Counted from the first letter of the stretch, positions 1 to 11,219 are shown. The stretch is DNA of 64,000 nt from Berberis thunbergii (GCA_003290165.1 QNQO01005797.1:372001-436000); one strand, 5' to 3'. A program made the numbers and translations. The notes: generated from the letters alone by a model not told the origin.

Positions 1-486
1 GTTGTATATAATTCACCACCTCCACCTCCACCTCCACCGCCACCTGTACCAGTAAGCTATGCGTCACCACCCCCACCTTCTTTACCTCCACCAGTAGTAT
101 ACAATACACCACTTTCACCTTCACCAGTTCACTGTGCATCTCCACCGTGGCCTTCTCTACCACCACCTTCGCCTGTTCACTATGCATCTCCACTGCCGCC
201 TTCTCCATCTCCTCTGCCACCAGTTCACTACCACTCTCCACCTCCACCTCCAGTACCATGCGAAACCCCACCTCCACCCATTTACAAGAGTCCACCACCA
301 CCTGCACCTGCCTATGAAGACCCATTGCCATCAATTATTGGCATATCATACGCTTCTCCTCCACCACCTCCATTCTATTATTCTTTTGAGAACATCTCTG
401 ATACCTCATTTAGAAAACAAAGTGATACATCCATCAATTTGTCTACCGCAATTTGTTCTTCCTCTTCCCATTCTTTATATGGGTGA
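1..486 (+). CDS. C-terminal part of a leucine-rich-repeat extensin (LRX)-like cell-wall protein, 5' end outside window
   Basis: Frame 1 is open from base 1 to a TGA at 484-486. It reads as proline-rich extensin sequence: runs of S-P(n) mixed with PVHY, VVYN and IYKSPPPP blocks, the tyrosines being typical cross-linking sites of extensins. Near the end comes YEDPLPSIIGISYASPPPPP, very like the conserved tail of LRX proteins, which combine an N-terminal LRR domain with an extensin domain that anchors them in the wall. The LRR part would lie upstream of the window. From family memory LRX proteins stop soon after the PPPPFY-type motif; here the frame continues about 40 residues through a Ser/Thr-rich, non-extensin tail, so the usual stop may have been lost. 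A plain extensin or PERK-like protein is the alternative. Confidence 0.75.
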   Translation, partial: VVYNSPPPPPPPPPPVPVSYASPPPPSLPPPVVYNTPLSPSPVHCASPPWPSLPPPSPVHYASPLPPSPSPLPPVHYHSPPPPPVPCETPPPPIYKSPPPPAPAYEDPLPSIIGISYASPPPPPFYYSFENISDTSFRKQSDTSINLSTAICSSSSHSLYG

Positions 487-1580
487 CCCTCATCGCCAAA
501 AGGCGAACTGCAAACAAGAACAAACATGCAAGGAACTTCGATGTTACCATTGTTCGTGACGTCCAATGACAGTGCAAAAAAGGAATTTTAAGTTTGTTGG
601 TGATAAAGATGACAGAAAAAGAGAACAAAGGAGAAAAATGACGGAAAAGCATAAAGTCTCCATATTTAGTAAATTTGTCAAATTTGGGTTGCGAATAAAA
701 TAATAGAGAAAAGAGTAGGTTGCAGAAAATTTATGCATAGCGATTAGATATAGATGATCTGGGTTATTTTACAACTTCTGTTTTGGCTTGTTATATATTA
801 TACATTGTTTCTTCTTCAGAATCATTTTTAAACTGGTCAACCAACAGAAAACAAAAAAGAACAAAAGGAAGAAAATAATTGGTTCAGATGATTGATCCTC
901 AGAGCAGTTTCTTCTTATTGTTCCCAACTGATTTCTGCATATCACACACATTGTAAACTCTATGAGGAAATGAGAATTCATATTAAACAGAAAAATCAAG
1001 AAATGCATGCAGTTAACTCTGCATAACTATCAGATTTAGACTAAAGCAATGTCAAATCCCAGTTATGTAATAGAGACTACAAATGCTCACTCCACTATTC
1101 GTGTGCATTCAGGCTGCTCTGAGAATTTCAGATATTGTTGCATAAAGAGAAAAAGAAAAAATCATGTTCTCACAAGCAAGAATAACAAAAACACAGCAAT
1201 GCAGCAAAGACCCTGTAAAAAATCGTACCTGGCCAAATCCTTAAATCAACAACTAAGAAGACATTGGTGCATACCCATAGAGATCCTCCTAAAAAATGGA
1301 TGATTCATAGTTTACTACAGAATGTATTTTGAGGACTTCAGCACATGACATACAACCATAAATTTGTTCCACTTCTTATCCAGTCCCTGGGAAAAATTTG
1401 CAGTAGCCCAGACAAACATTTTCAAGTGTTGTTCGGCTTCAGTATATTCAAGCTTTCCTCAGGATAGCAAAATAAAAAATAGTGCAGTAGTTGGCATCAG
1501 ATAAACAGTCATTGAGATATTTTAGCAGTCAAATTTTCTTACATAATTAATTTATCCATTTCTCGCAAACGAAATGGCTG
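487..1580. other. Intergenic spacer between convergent LRX-like and PPR genes
   Basis: AT-rich sequence holding the presumed 3' UTRs of two convergent genes. An AATAAA-like signal lies near 693 on the plus strand. I see no convincing coding exon, RNA gene or transposon terminus here; the short ORFs have low-complexity translations. Confidence 0.5.
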
Positions 1581-3797
1581 CTAACTGATCCCTTCAGAAA
1601 TCCTTTCTGACAGGCCAGAAGCAACTGAATACTTATTGTTTTCATAGCATGCAGTTGTAATTGCAGTAAAAGTTACATGATCAGCATTTATGTCTTTATC
1701 CAGCAACCTATGAAAGAACAGAGCTGCAATGTCAACTTCTCCTTCACTAGAAAGCTTTCTGATTAGTGTATTAACTGTTCGAATCCAAAACTTCTTATCT
1801 AATTTGTCCAAGATGGCCATAGCAGTCGCAGAGTCACCCTTCTTGCAATACTCATAAGCCACTGTCAGCCGGGTTACCTCACATGGGAGGTATCCTTTGT
1901 CTATCATGGAATCATAAAGCACACGAGCCTCTTCCAACTTGGACTCCTTGCAGAGCCCACTAATCAAAGCTCCATAAGTAATAGAATCAGCTACACAACC
2001 ATGTTCAGTCATCTGCTTATAGACTTTCAAGGCAGAGGCAGTATTTCCATCTCGACAATACCCACATATCATGGATGTATAAGTTTGCTTGGTTGGAACC
2101 AAGCCACGCCTCAGAACTTCTTCGAAAATCCTCTCACTATCCTTCATTCTCCTTTGCCTGCAAAATGCTGCAACTAATGTGGTGTAAGTATGGATATCGG
2201 GCTGGCAGCCAGATTTGACCATTTTACCAAACATTGCCATGGCTCGTTTAATATCTGATCGCCTACAATGCTCAGTTATGAGAATAGTGTATGTGAACCG
2301 ATCAGCAGTCAGTCCTTGTGAAAGGCCCAATTCAAGTAACACATAGGCCTCCTGAACTCTGCCCTTCTTGCTCAGACCATCATAAATGGCATTGTACGTG
2401 CAAATAATTGGTATGCAGCCCTCCCTTACCATTTGATCCAACAACTCTTGGGCACGAACATGATTCCCTGCTTTACAATGGCCATCGATCAGAGTAGTAT
2501 ATGTATTAGTGTTAGGAACTAATCCCTGCTCCACCATTCTCGTCAACAACATCTCAGCTCGGTTCAACTTCAACTCCTTGCAGTAGCCACTGATCATTGC
2601 TGTATATGTATGCACATTTGGTTTGTAAGTGTCACTTCGAACGAGCTTCAGAAAAAGCCTAAATGCCTTCTCTATCCAACCCTTCTTACAAAGTCCATCA
2701 ATTAATACTGTGTGGGTATAGACATTTGGTTTCCAACCTCTCCTCACCATCTCCTCCAAAACCTCAAATGCTTGCTTAATACTGCCTCTCTTGCACAAAC
2801 CATTGACTAAAGCAGTGTAGGCTATTACATTCGGACGCAATCCCGCCTCACCCATCTTCTCAAAAATCCCAAACACTCTACCAATAGAACCCTTGTCACT
2901 AAACGCATCAACAATCAAAGTACACCTTACATTGTCCAACAAACACCCTTTATCCATCATCATCCTCAACCACCGTTCTAACTCCACAACACCACTCCCG
3001 GCTCTGCAATGCGCACCAATTATGGTATTAAAAGTAGAAGAATTCGGACAAACCCCTCTCTTAGACATTTCAACAAAGACATACTCTGCAAGCTGAATCA
3101 ACCCGAGTTTCACTACCACCCTAATAATCGAATTCATTGTATGAACACTAAGTGGCAATCCCTGGTTGTGCATATCAATGAGAATATCAACAGCATCCTT
3201 CAACTTGCCAACTTGTGCAAAATTATGCACCATAGACAAGATGACCTGATGGGCTCTATCTGGGTTCCCAGAAGTAAGTAAAGAGGATGCGGTGACGATG
3301 TATAAGCGCATGAAATGGCGAAAACGAGGAAGGGAAATTGCCCAGTAGAAGAAACTCAATGCCTCCATAGAACCAGCTGTGGTGGTAAGGGATGCAACGA
3401 TGGTAAGAGCTTGTTCTGGGGTCAAGAGAGATGAGTTTATTGGGAGATTTAGAGGTTTATGAGGCATTGTGGGTGTTGGTAGATAAAAGGGTTGGTTGTT
3501 GTTGCGGCGGTGGTGGTGGAATGATTGGCAAACCAAAGCACAGACCTTTGACACCGTTGATTGGGTTTGAAGTGCATGTGGTTGCGTTGGTGGTTGGGTT
3601 TGGTGGTGGAAGGAGTGGTGAGTGAAGTGAAGGAGGAGGAGGAGGAGGTGAGGGTGGTTTGATGAGAGTAGTGTTTTCCATTGAAGAAGTGGCAGTGGCA
3701 TGGAAAGTAAATGAATGAATGTTGTGAAGAGGAGGAGGGATGTATGATTTTTATTAGATAAGAAAATTGCAGTTGGACAAGTTTGAATGGCAATCAA
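1581..3797 (-). CDS. P-class pentatricopeptide repeat (PPR) protein, probably organelle-targeted
   Basis: A single uninterrupted 738-codon frame, intronless like most plant PPR genes. From about residue 160 to the end it consists of tandem 35-residue helical-hairpin repeats, roughly 13 to 15, with the P-class signature seen in blocks such as NVIAYTALVNGLCKRGSIKQ and PNTNTYTTLIDGHCKAGN. No E, DYW or SMR domain follows, so an RNA-binding role in organelle transcript processing or stability is the family expectation, not an editing deaminase. The first ~110 residues are rich in Ser, Thr, His and Pro and poor in acidic residues, as in a transit peptide. The start at 3797 is the most upstream in-frame Met; the Met at codon 33 (3701) is also possible. 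It is the only intact ordinary host gene seen in the window. Its specific RNA target cannot be inferred. Confidence 0.93.
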   Translation of the reverse strand: MIAIQTCPTAIFLSNKNHTSLLLFTTFIHLLSMPLPLLQWKTLLSSNHPHLLLLLLHFTHHSFHHQTQPPTQPHALQTQSTVSKVCALVCQSFHHHRRNNNQPFYLPTPTMPHKPLNLPINSSLLTPEQALTIVASLTTTAGSMEALSFFYWAISLPRFRHFMRLYIVTASSLLTSGNPDRAHQVILSMVHNFAQVGKLKDAVDILIDMHNQGLPLSVHTMNSIIRVVVKLGLIQLAEYVFVEMSKRGVCPNSSTFNTIIGAHCRAGSGVVELERWLRMMMDKGCLLDNVRCTLIVDAFSDKGSIGRVFGIFEKMGEAGLRPNVIAYTALVNGLCKRGSIKQAFEVLEEMVRRGWKPNVYTHTVLIDGLCKKGWIEKAFRLFLKLVRSDTYKPNVHTYTAMISGYCKELKLNRAEMLLTRMVEQGLVPNTNTYTTLIDGHCKAGNHVRAQELLDQMVREGCIPIICTYNAIYDGLSKKGRVQEAYVLLELGLSQGLTADRFTYTILITEHCRRSDIKRAMAMFGKMVKSGCQPDIHTYTTLVAAFCRQRRMKDSERIFEEVLRRGLVPTKQTYTSMICGYCRDGNTASALKVYKQMTEHGCVADSITYGALISGLCKESKLEEARVLYDSMIDKGYLPCEVTRLTVAYEYCKKGDSATAMAILDKLDKKFWIRTVNTLIRKLSSEGEVDIAALFFHRLLDKDINADHVTFTAITTACYENNKYSVASGLSERISEGIS

Positions 3798-3949
3798 AAC
3801 TCTCAGCTCAGCTTGGTTGCATTAGAGCACCTCAGATGGTAAAAGCAAAATTTACTATTTTAAGTAAAAGCCAAGCTAAATTTAGGTATTCTTATTTCTT
3901 CGTCACTTCAATACAATACATTGAATTTATGCTCTAAAAGAGAGCAGAA
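3798..3949. other. Presumed promoter / 5' region of the PPR gene
   Basis: AT-rich upstream sequence of the minus-strand PPR gene. No unambiguous TATA box or transcription start is visible. It is bounded on the far side by the hairpin at about 3950-4125. Confidence 0.3.
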
Positions 3950-4125
3950 ATTCTAAATGTCGAGGAAGTGGGCGAGGAAACCAGCGAGGAAAAGGAGGTG
4001 GCGGGGGGTGAACCATTCATCCCCCTCGGGATGTGTGCCCACTTTTTTGGAGTGCATATCCCGAGGGGGTGAATGGTTCACCCCCGCCACCTCCTTTTCC
4101 TCGCTGGTTTCCTCGTCACGTAGAA
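3950..4125. repeat. Near-perfect inverted repeat (hairpin or foldback MITE)
   Basis: The left arm, about 3973-4034, begins CGAGGAAACCAGCGAGG. The right arm, about 4053-4115, is its reverse complement over roughly 60 bases with only a few differences, separated by a loop of about 18 bases. The pairing appears to continue outward to an ATTCTA-like block at each side, with an 11-12 base insertion (GAGGAAGTGGGC) in the left arm. The arms are GC-rich, unlike the surrounding AT-rich DNA. It could be a foldback MITE or a young microRNA-like hairpin. I see no clear target-site duplication. Confidence 0.7.
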
Positions 4126-6019
4126 TCACTCAAAAGAGAGAGTAGCGTTAGTAAGTGACTAGTGAGTCTGGGTTAAGGCCCATCAAAGGCCTTGACCAGG
4201 TCCATTGCTATTAGTGTTACAAGATCCAAGTCTACATTGGTGACACCGGATACCCAATCACCAGCTAGATTACATTAGTCAAATGCTAACACAATTTCGC
4301 ACCCATCACACTTACGTATTTTTTGACGTGAATTTATCAAGAATTAAGAGCCATCCTTTTGAATGTCCCCAAAATTACGGTGCTAATGGGTTTTTAGGCT
4401 CAACCCCGGCCCCCAAATACATTCTGCCTGCAAAAACTGCAAGTTTTCTTTGTGTGGTTTCAAACTAAATTTCCTGACTGAGCTGGCTCCCCCCATTCTT
4501 CAACTAAAATCCGTCCACTAAACAGCCATAAACTACTACATTTATGTATGTATGTTGTACAATATTAACTACAATGCCCTCAAAACATCTGGGATAACCA
4601 AATTAAGGTTGTTGGCGCCTCTCAACTTTACCCTTAATGTACAAGGCGTTTAGGTGATAATGGTTTGGACTGAGATTCCTCACTTCCGCCTTGCCAATGG
4701 AAATAGCTCTAGCTCTACTTCTACTTCACTCATGCAATATAAACCATTAAACACGATCATGATGAGTAGGAACACAGCACTTTCAACCTTGAATTCTCGA
4801 AATGCTCCAATGTAGACACACAGCTTATTAGTGTGCTAAACTCATTCTCCACTATCAGTGAAAGAACATTTTGCTTCTCCTCTAGGTACTTATTTCCTTC
4901 TCCATAGTTTCCATCTGATATAGATACTTGTGGAATCAGCCTAACTTCATCAGGATCAATTTGACTGCAAGCAATCTAAACCGAGCAACAACGTTCAGGG
5001 ATCAATTTATTTTTTCCTTTGACAAGTAGACCGGGTTATTGAGGATCTCCAAACATATTGAGCTTAAACAATTTTGTTATTAGATTTCTGTTATAGTTTG
5101 TTCTCTGACTTCAACTTCTTCTATCAAGTGTTTCGTAAAATTCCGTTCGTGGTTTTCAAGTTTTAAATCGTTAAAGAAACTGCAAATAAAGCGACCATCA
5201 ACATGGAATACAAAGACTAGAATGACAGACTTTGAAGGGTACGGTAGTTGGGTGTGCCACAGAATATGCATTTTAATTCTAGCTTAATATTGAAGCAACT
5301 GTGTGAATCTCATGGTTTTATTGGAAAGGCAAAAATACCTTGCGCTCCTCATACTCACAACTTGAGTCTTGAACTTTGGGGTGTTGTGAAATCTGTTAGA
5401 AAATTCCCAAAAGGCAACAAGGAAAAGATCGAACAAAGGCACACTCACTTTTCGTTGTGTGTGCTGTGTGTTTTTTTGTTTAAAGATTTTGATTCTCCAC
5501 AAATGAGCCTGAATAGTAGAAAATAATGAATTAGTAGTCTGGGAAGCATCAATTCTAATGATAGGTTTGGTTACATGGAATCAAACTCGATATAAAATTA
5601 AGAAATCGAGATACTTCTTTAACACCCTAAAGAAAAACGAGTTAATTATATATCTTGATATAGTGAACATATTATAGCGTGGAAGCTAAGCTGTCCTTCA
5701 CTCCTTAATTTGCAAGCATTTTCCAACCTAATAGTAAGCTTGCCGAAAGCTATGAACATCCGAGTTGGAAAGTAGCTCACATTTTTTTTCTTCAAATTTC
5801 AAATCTTTACTTCATCCCACCATCTCAATCACTAGATAGCAAGAGCTTCTGCTGATCTCACTATGTGATCTCTATATTTGACTCTAAAACAAGTTGTTAA
5901 TTTGCTCCGTGCTTGCTAATTAATAGCCACATACTGATTTACTATTGTACCCAAGGAGAAGGATTATGGCTAACAAGTCACATAGGATTTTTGAAATAAT
6001 TTGGAATTCTGACCATTTT
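4126..6019. other. Intergenic, no supported gene
   Basis: About 1.9 kb of AT-rich sequence. The open frames are under 100 codons and none translates into a recognisable domain. I see no terminal repeats or tRNA-like fold. Confidence 0.4.
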
Positions 6020-6331
6020 GACGCAGCAGGTTGCTAGGTGTGCCCTAATTTGCGATCTCACAAAGAGAAGGAAGGTAAATTTCTCGCACAGAGAAGTAGA
6101 TACTTAGGTTTTTGATTTGAAAACTTGATGCCTATAGATCCATCCTGAGGTGGTATTTATACATGAATTGTTGCAGAAATAGAAGGAAAAAATTATACAT
6201 GAGTCGTTGACTTTTGACACTGTAAGCGGCGCGTGGGCGGCGTTTGGCCGGTTCGGCACTTGGGCGGTTCGGCGCTTGGGCGGCGTTTGGCCGGTATAGC
6301 GCATGGGTGGCTTGGGGCAGTTCTTGCATCA
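6020..6331 (-). repeat. 3' LTR of the gypsy element (left edge approximate)
   Basis: Begins on the minus strand with TGATGCAAG at 6331, directly after the polypurine tract. A TATA-like TATAAATA lies on the minus strand at about 6157-6164. The segment 6225-6310 contains imperfect short repeats of a GGCGGCGTTTGGCCGGT type. The inner edge was not determined, because no second LTR is available for comparison. Confidence 0.5.
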
Positions 6332-7330
6332 GTTCTCCCCCTCTAGAACACTACTCGTCCTCGAGTTGGAATAAGGCAATTGAGGTGGTCCATGGTACTC
6401 GTACAGATCTTGAACATTGAAGGTCTCCGAGATCGTATATGCGTCCGGAAGATTAATGACATATGCATTATCATTAATGTTGTGAAGGATTTGAAATGGG
6501 CCTATCTGCTTTTGTTTAAGCTTGTTGTATTCTCCAGCTGGAAGCCCTTCCTTGCGCAAATGGACCATTACAAGATCTCCTTCATGAAATGATTTGTGTC
6601 TCCTGTGTTTGTCAGCGGCAGCTTTGTACTTCGCGGCAGATTCTTCCAACTTCTTTTTGACTTCTCCATGAATGTTGGTTACCCTTTCAATCATATGGTC
6701 AGCAATGATGCTCATTCCTGGAAGCTTTGGTAAAGGAACCAAGTCTAGAGTATGTAACGGGGGCCTAATGTAAACAACTTCAAAAGGAGATTTACAACTT
6801 GAACGATTTGGCACGTTGTTGTAGGCGAATTCAGCTTGTGGTAACACATTTTTCCATTGCCTTGGATTTTTCCTAATCAAGCATCGCAACATATTACCCA
6901 AGGTACAATTTGTAACTTCTGTCTGCCCATCAGTTTGTGGATGACACGTGCTGCTATACTGTAATGATGTGTCAAGCCTTCTCCACAAGGTACGCCAAAA
7001 ATGGCTGAAAATTTTGCTATCACGATCAGAAACTATGGTCTTTGGTAACCCATGTAGACGAACGACTTCTCAAAAGAATAATTGAGCAATATGGGTAGCA
7101 TCTGAAGTCTCCTTGCATGGAATAAAATGGGTCATTTTAGAAAAATGATCAATCACAACAAAGATAGAATCTGAACCTCTTTGTGTACGCGGCAATCCCA
7201 GGATGAAATCCATTGATAAATCTTTCCAAGGGGCATCAGGAATTGGAAGTGGCGTATAGAGTCCAGTATTTTGAGCTTGTCCTTTGGCAGTCTGGCATGT
7301 ACAACATCGTTTGACAAACTTCTCCACGTC
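6329..7330 (-). pseudogene. Gypsy integrase (broken)
   Basis: Two frames (7070-7327 and 6329-6988) together hold an integrase. The first has CCTCQTAKG (end of the HHCC zinc region), then [19 protein letters not shown] and [15 protein letters not shown] (core, first catalytic Asp). The second has TCHPQTDGQTEVTN with the catalytic Glu, LPQAEFAYNN, and a C-terminal part ending FNVQDLYEYHG, typical of plant gypsy integrases. No chromodomain is visible. The two frames are separated by a frameshift or stop around 6990-7070, so this copy should not yield a functional enzyme. Confidence 0.9.
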
Positions 7331-7345
7331 ATGCCTGAAATGCGG

Positions 7346-9204
7346 TCAGTAGTATCGAGCTTTCACCAGTGAAATGGTCTTATCTCGTCCCATGTGTCCA
7401 CTGAGTCCTCCACTGTGTAGTTCTTGAATGATGTGCTCCCTAAGGGACCCTCGGGGAATACATAGACGATTTTCAAAGAATAGAAAACTATCATGTATTT
7501 GGTGTTTTTCAGTGGTTCCATTAGTGCACTTTTGCCATTCATCCTTGAAGTCTTCATCCTCCTCGTACAAGTCTTTCAAATAATCAAATCCGATGATTTC
7601 ACCTCGAACAGATGTCAGCAACATGACTCGGCGACTCAATGCATCAGCGACTTTGTTCAACTGTCCTAACTTGTGCCTGAGTGAAAAAGTGAACCTCTGG
7701 ATGTAGCCAATCCATCGTGCATGCATCCGATTTGCCTTGGAAGAATTGTTGAGATACTTCAGAGCCTGATGGTTTGTGTTGAGGATGAATTCCTTCTGCA
7801 CTAGGTATGACTCCCATTGCTGCAATGTGCGAACGACCGCATACAGCTCTTGATCATATGTCGACCATTTCTTTCTTGGGTCGCTAAGTTTTTCACTAAA
7901 AAAGGCTATTGGTTTCATCTCCTGGGATAGAACAGCTCCAATGCCTACCCCTAAAGCATCACAATCGACTTCGAACATCTTCTCAAAGTCGGGAAGTGCA
8001 AGAACTGGTGCATTTGTCAATTTTCCTTTAAAACTGCGAAGCTTTGTTCTGCTTGATTTGTCCAAGCAAATTGTTTCTGCTTTAAACAATCCGTGAGGGG
8101 TGCGGCGATAGTACTGAAGTTCTTCACGAACCTCCGGTAAAATGTCGCTAATCCATGAAAACTTCGAACTTCTGTAATTGTTCTCGGTGTTGGCCACTCT
8201 CGGATAGCTTTCACCTTTTCCTGATCAACCTTGATTCCATCAGAGCTTACGACAAAGACCAAGAATATTAAGCTGTCTGTCATAAAGCTGCACTTTTTCA
8301 GATTAGCATACAACATGTTGTCCCGCAATGCTTCAAAAACCTCTTTCAAATGCTGCAAATGTTCTTCCTCACTATGGCTATAGATAAGGATATCGTCAAA
8401 ATAGACGACAACGAACTTTCCAATGAAAGGCTTAAGTACCTGATTCATTAGCCTCATGAAGGTACTTGGGGCATTGGATAAACCAAAGGGCATAACTAGC
8501 CATTCGTATAGTCCTTCGTGTGTTTTGAACGCCGTATTCCATTCATCTCTAGGACGAACACGAATCTGATGATACCCACTTCGTAGATCAATCTTAGAAA
8601 ATATTTTTGACCCTCCCAGTCTATCCAGCATGTCATCCAGTCGAGGAATGGGAAATCGATATCGTACCGTGATTTTGTTAATAGCTCGGCTATCAACGCA
8701 CATCCTCCAGCTTCCATCTTTCTTCGGTGTTAGGAGTGCAGGTACGGCTACGGGACTCATGCTTTCACGAACCAAGCCCTTCTTAAGAAGATCTTCTACT
8801 TGTCCTTGCAGAATCTCATATTCTTTGGAACTCATGCGGTAGTGTGGCAAGTTAGGCAAACTTGCTCGTGGGACAAGATCAATATGGTGCTGAATATCTT
8901 TCAATGGTGGAAGTCCAGCAAGTAGTTCGTCGGGAACGATATTGCTGAACTCTGCAAGTAGAGGTTGAACTGGTTCTGGCACGCTTTGCGAGGTAGTTGT
9001 CTCTTTTGGTAATAAAAGGAGATTGGTCTTGGCCTTCAAACATGTCGAATGGTCTGGCTGCCTCAGTGGGGCGAGAATAATCTTCACATGGTCCTTGTAG
9101 AATGTGTAGGTATTGCTCCTACCATCATGCATCGTCTTCAAGTCGAACTGCCACGGTCGACCAAGTAGCATATGACATGCATCCATATCGACAACATCAC
9201 ACAA
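7346..9204 (-). pseudogene. Gypsy reverse transcriptase and RNase H (broken)
   Basis: Two overlapping frames (8017-9204 and 7346-8197). The RT fingers and palm read [50 protein letters not shown] and the catalytic [11 protein letters not shown] (YFDD box). RNase H follows with FEVDCDALGVGIGAVLSQ, YDQELYAVVRTLQQWESYL and NHQALKYLN. The integrase zinc region (SGGLSGHMGRDKTISLVKARYY) ends the second frame. The frame change near 8020-8190 breaks the polyprotein. Confidence 0.93.
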
Positions 9205-9268
9205 TACCTCATCTTGGTACTTGCCAATAGAGAAAGGTATGCGACACTACTCTGTTACTCTTGTTTCA

Positions 9269-9700
9269 CTAACATCTTTGATCTACCCAATAAGGTACGG
9301 AGATGGATGAGGCTGAGTTGGCAGCTGTAGTTTGTCCACCATAGTTTTGGATGTTTTCGCTACTGCCACTGTCAATGATAAGATCACATACACGTTGATT
9401 AATAGTGCATTGGGTTTTGAAGATGTTGTGCCGCTGGATGTCCTCATCTTTCTTTGGGGTATACATTAGTCGTCTTATTACTAAGGATACACCCCCATCT
9501 TCATAAGTGAGTTCTTCTGGTTCCGCTTCCTCTTCGGACTCGTCCTCTGGATAATCTTCGCCTCCTTCAACGTCATCATCATGTGTGGCTAAATTGACTG
9601 ATTTGTTCTGACGACATTGATTAGAATAATGCCCTGTTTGCCCGCAACGGTCACATTTGTGGCCTTTTGGAACGACATAAGGGTTGTTGGAATTGGGCTT
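9269..9700 (-). pseudogene. Gypsy zinc knuckle and aspartic protease
   Basis: A CCHC zinc knuckle (CDRCGQTGHYSNQC, CX2CX4HX4C) is readable on the minus strand at about 9610-9660. An acidic linker follows, then a retropepsin with the active-site motif LIIDSGSSENI in the frame 9269-9466. It lies between gag and RT in the expected order. The end of the protease is separated from RT by a stop or frameshift near 9205-9268. Confidence 0.8.
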
Positions 9701-9733
9701 GTTTGCTGCCTCCCTTTGCGGTAGTGCTACAGG

Positions 9734-10681
9734 CTATTGTTGAGGCTGGTTTGGCTTAGATGCTTCAACTTGTGGTCTCACCATTGCCTTCCCTTTGTTT
9801 AGGTCAGGTCTTTGAGGCGCTGAAGATTGGGACGACACTGGGTTCAATACTGGATTGCGTAATCCCCTTTTACCAAGCTGTGTTTCAATCTTCAAGGCAA
9901 GTTGAATGGCACTGGAAAGTGTGCTGTGTGAGTGTTTGAAGACTTCGTCTTGTATGTTGGCACGACGTCCATCGACAAATCTGGAAATTTTCTGACTTTC
10001 TGATTCTCGAATGTCCACACGAGCTGCAAGCTTGTGAAATTCGGTAACATACTCCGACACAGTCCGGTATGCTTGCCGACAATGCTGATAGCGGCTAAAG
10101 AGTGTTTGCTTGTAATCTGGAGGTAGAAAATGCTCCTTCATCAATTGCTTCATACGCCTCCAAGTTCGGACTTTGTTCTTCCCCTGTCGGATGCGTGTGG
10201 TTTATAGTTGGTCCCACCAAGCTAATGCGCCTCCTTTAAGTCGATAGGCTACCAACTTGACCTTCATGTATTCTTCAGTCTCCCAATAGTCAAAGAATTT
10301 CTCCACTTCAGCTAGCCAATCAAGAAATTCTTCGATCACCAACAGGCCATCGAAATATGGAATTTCGATTTTAATACGATAGTTGTCCTGTCGTCTTCCT
10401 TGGTCGGGCCCGGGAGTGGTTAGCACTTCATCATCACTACTTGTATCCTGTTCTGGATCAAACTCATTTCTGAGCCTGAAATTGTCACGGTGATTATTGG
10501 GTTCTCTCCAACGATTGGTTTCGTCTCGTCTCTGCTGTCGGAGATTGTTGTTTCGTCCGCCAATGAGTTGAGTCAAATTCTCGATCATTGCCTCTAGATT
10601 TTGTAACCTTCTTTCAACTGCTTCCACGGACTCCTTTGTTGCAAATCTCTCCACTTGTTGACACTGCTGGCTGGACTCCAT
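9734..10681 (-). pseudogene. Gypsy gag (broken)
   Basis: Frames 10202-10681 and 9734-10153 make up a plant retrotransposon gag. The start is MESSQQCQQVERFATKES with a short coiled-coil-like region, then IEIPYFDGLLVIEEFLDWL and LKGGALAWWDQL (retrotrans_gag core), continuing as LPPDYKQTLFSRYQHCRQ and VSEYVTEFHKLAARVD in the second frame. A frame break at about 10154-10201 separates the halves. Upstream of the ATG at 10681 the minus strand has a run of about 18 A residues. Confidence 0.85.
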
Positions 10682-10690
10682 GTCAGACTT

Positions 10691-11219
10691 TTTTTTTTTT
10701 TTTTATAATTTTATTTTACAAATACAAGCACAAAATACAATGTACAATTACAAATTTTTTTTTGGCGCTATTCCCGCACACTAACGTTTACTTTCAAAAG
10801 AAAAAAGCAAAATAAACACTTCCTATTTTCTTTTCTCTCTCCCTTTCTCACCCACTTTTTTTTTTCTCTCTCTCTCCACCTGTCCTTTTCTCTTCTCTTC
10901 CCCCTTCTTTGACTTTTTTCCCCTTATCTCTCTGTCTTTCTCTTCCCCCTATTTTGACCTCACTTTTTTTTTCACTTGCTTACACCCCAAACAACAACTC
11001 ACTCTCCTCACGCACAACTCACTTCTGTACTCTTCTCTTTTTCTTCTTCTTCCAAACCTTTTCCCTCCTTCTACAAACTCTTCTCCTCTACTCTACAAAC
11101 TCTTCTCTACAGATCTTCTCCTCTCCTTTACAAACTCTTCTCCTATATTCTACAAACTCTTCTTTACAGATCTTCTTTTCTACTCTACAAACTCCTTTAT
11201 AGACCTATTTTTTTTTTGG
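10691..11219. repeat. Pyrimidine-rich low-complexity tract with imperfect tandem repeats
   Basis: A T18 run (10688-10705) is followed by CT-rich DNA. From about 11080 to 11200 a unit of roughly 30-45 bases containing TACAAACTCTTCT and ACAGATCTTCT recurs about three times. No gene is supported; the two overlapping ORFs translate to Ser/Thr/Leu-rich low complexity. It marks the unresolved junction between the gypsy element and CACTA element A. Confidence 0.5.

Larger units (their letters stand above)
6020..10690 (-). mobile_element. Degenerate Ty3/gypsy LTR retrotransposon
   Basis: On the minus strand the order is gag, CCHC zinc knuckle, aspartic protease, reverse transcriptase, RNase H, integrase, polypurine tract, 3' LTR. 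This protease-RT-RNaseH-integrase order is the Ty3/gypsy order. The reading frame is broken at several places (near 10153-10202, 9466-9734, 9204-9269, 7327-7346 and 6988-7070), so it is not autonomous. A polypurine tract (AGAGGGGGAGAA on the minus strand, about 6334-6345) marks the start of the 3' LTR. I could not find a matching 5' LTR or a primer-binding site to the right of gag, so the 5' end looks deleted or replaced. Confidence 0.9.

Noticed and set aside
134..559. Plus-strand His/Leu-rich ORF of 141 codons
   Set aside because: Out-of-frame shadow of the proline-rich extensin frame that starts at base 1.
3431..3793. ORFs opposite to and overlapping the 5' part of the PPR gene
   Set aside because: They follow the CCA/GGT-biased transit-peptide region of the PPR frame and have no domain content.
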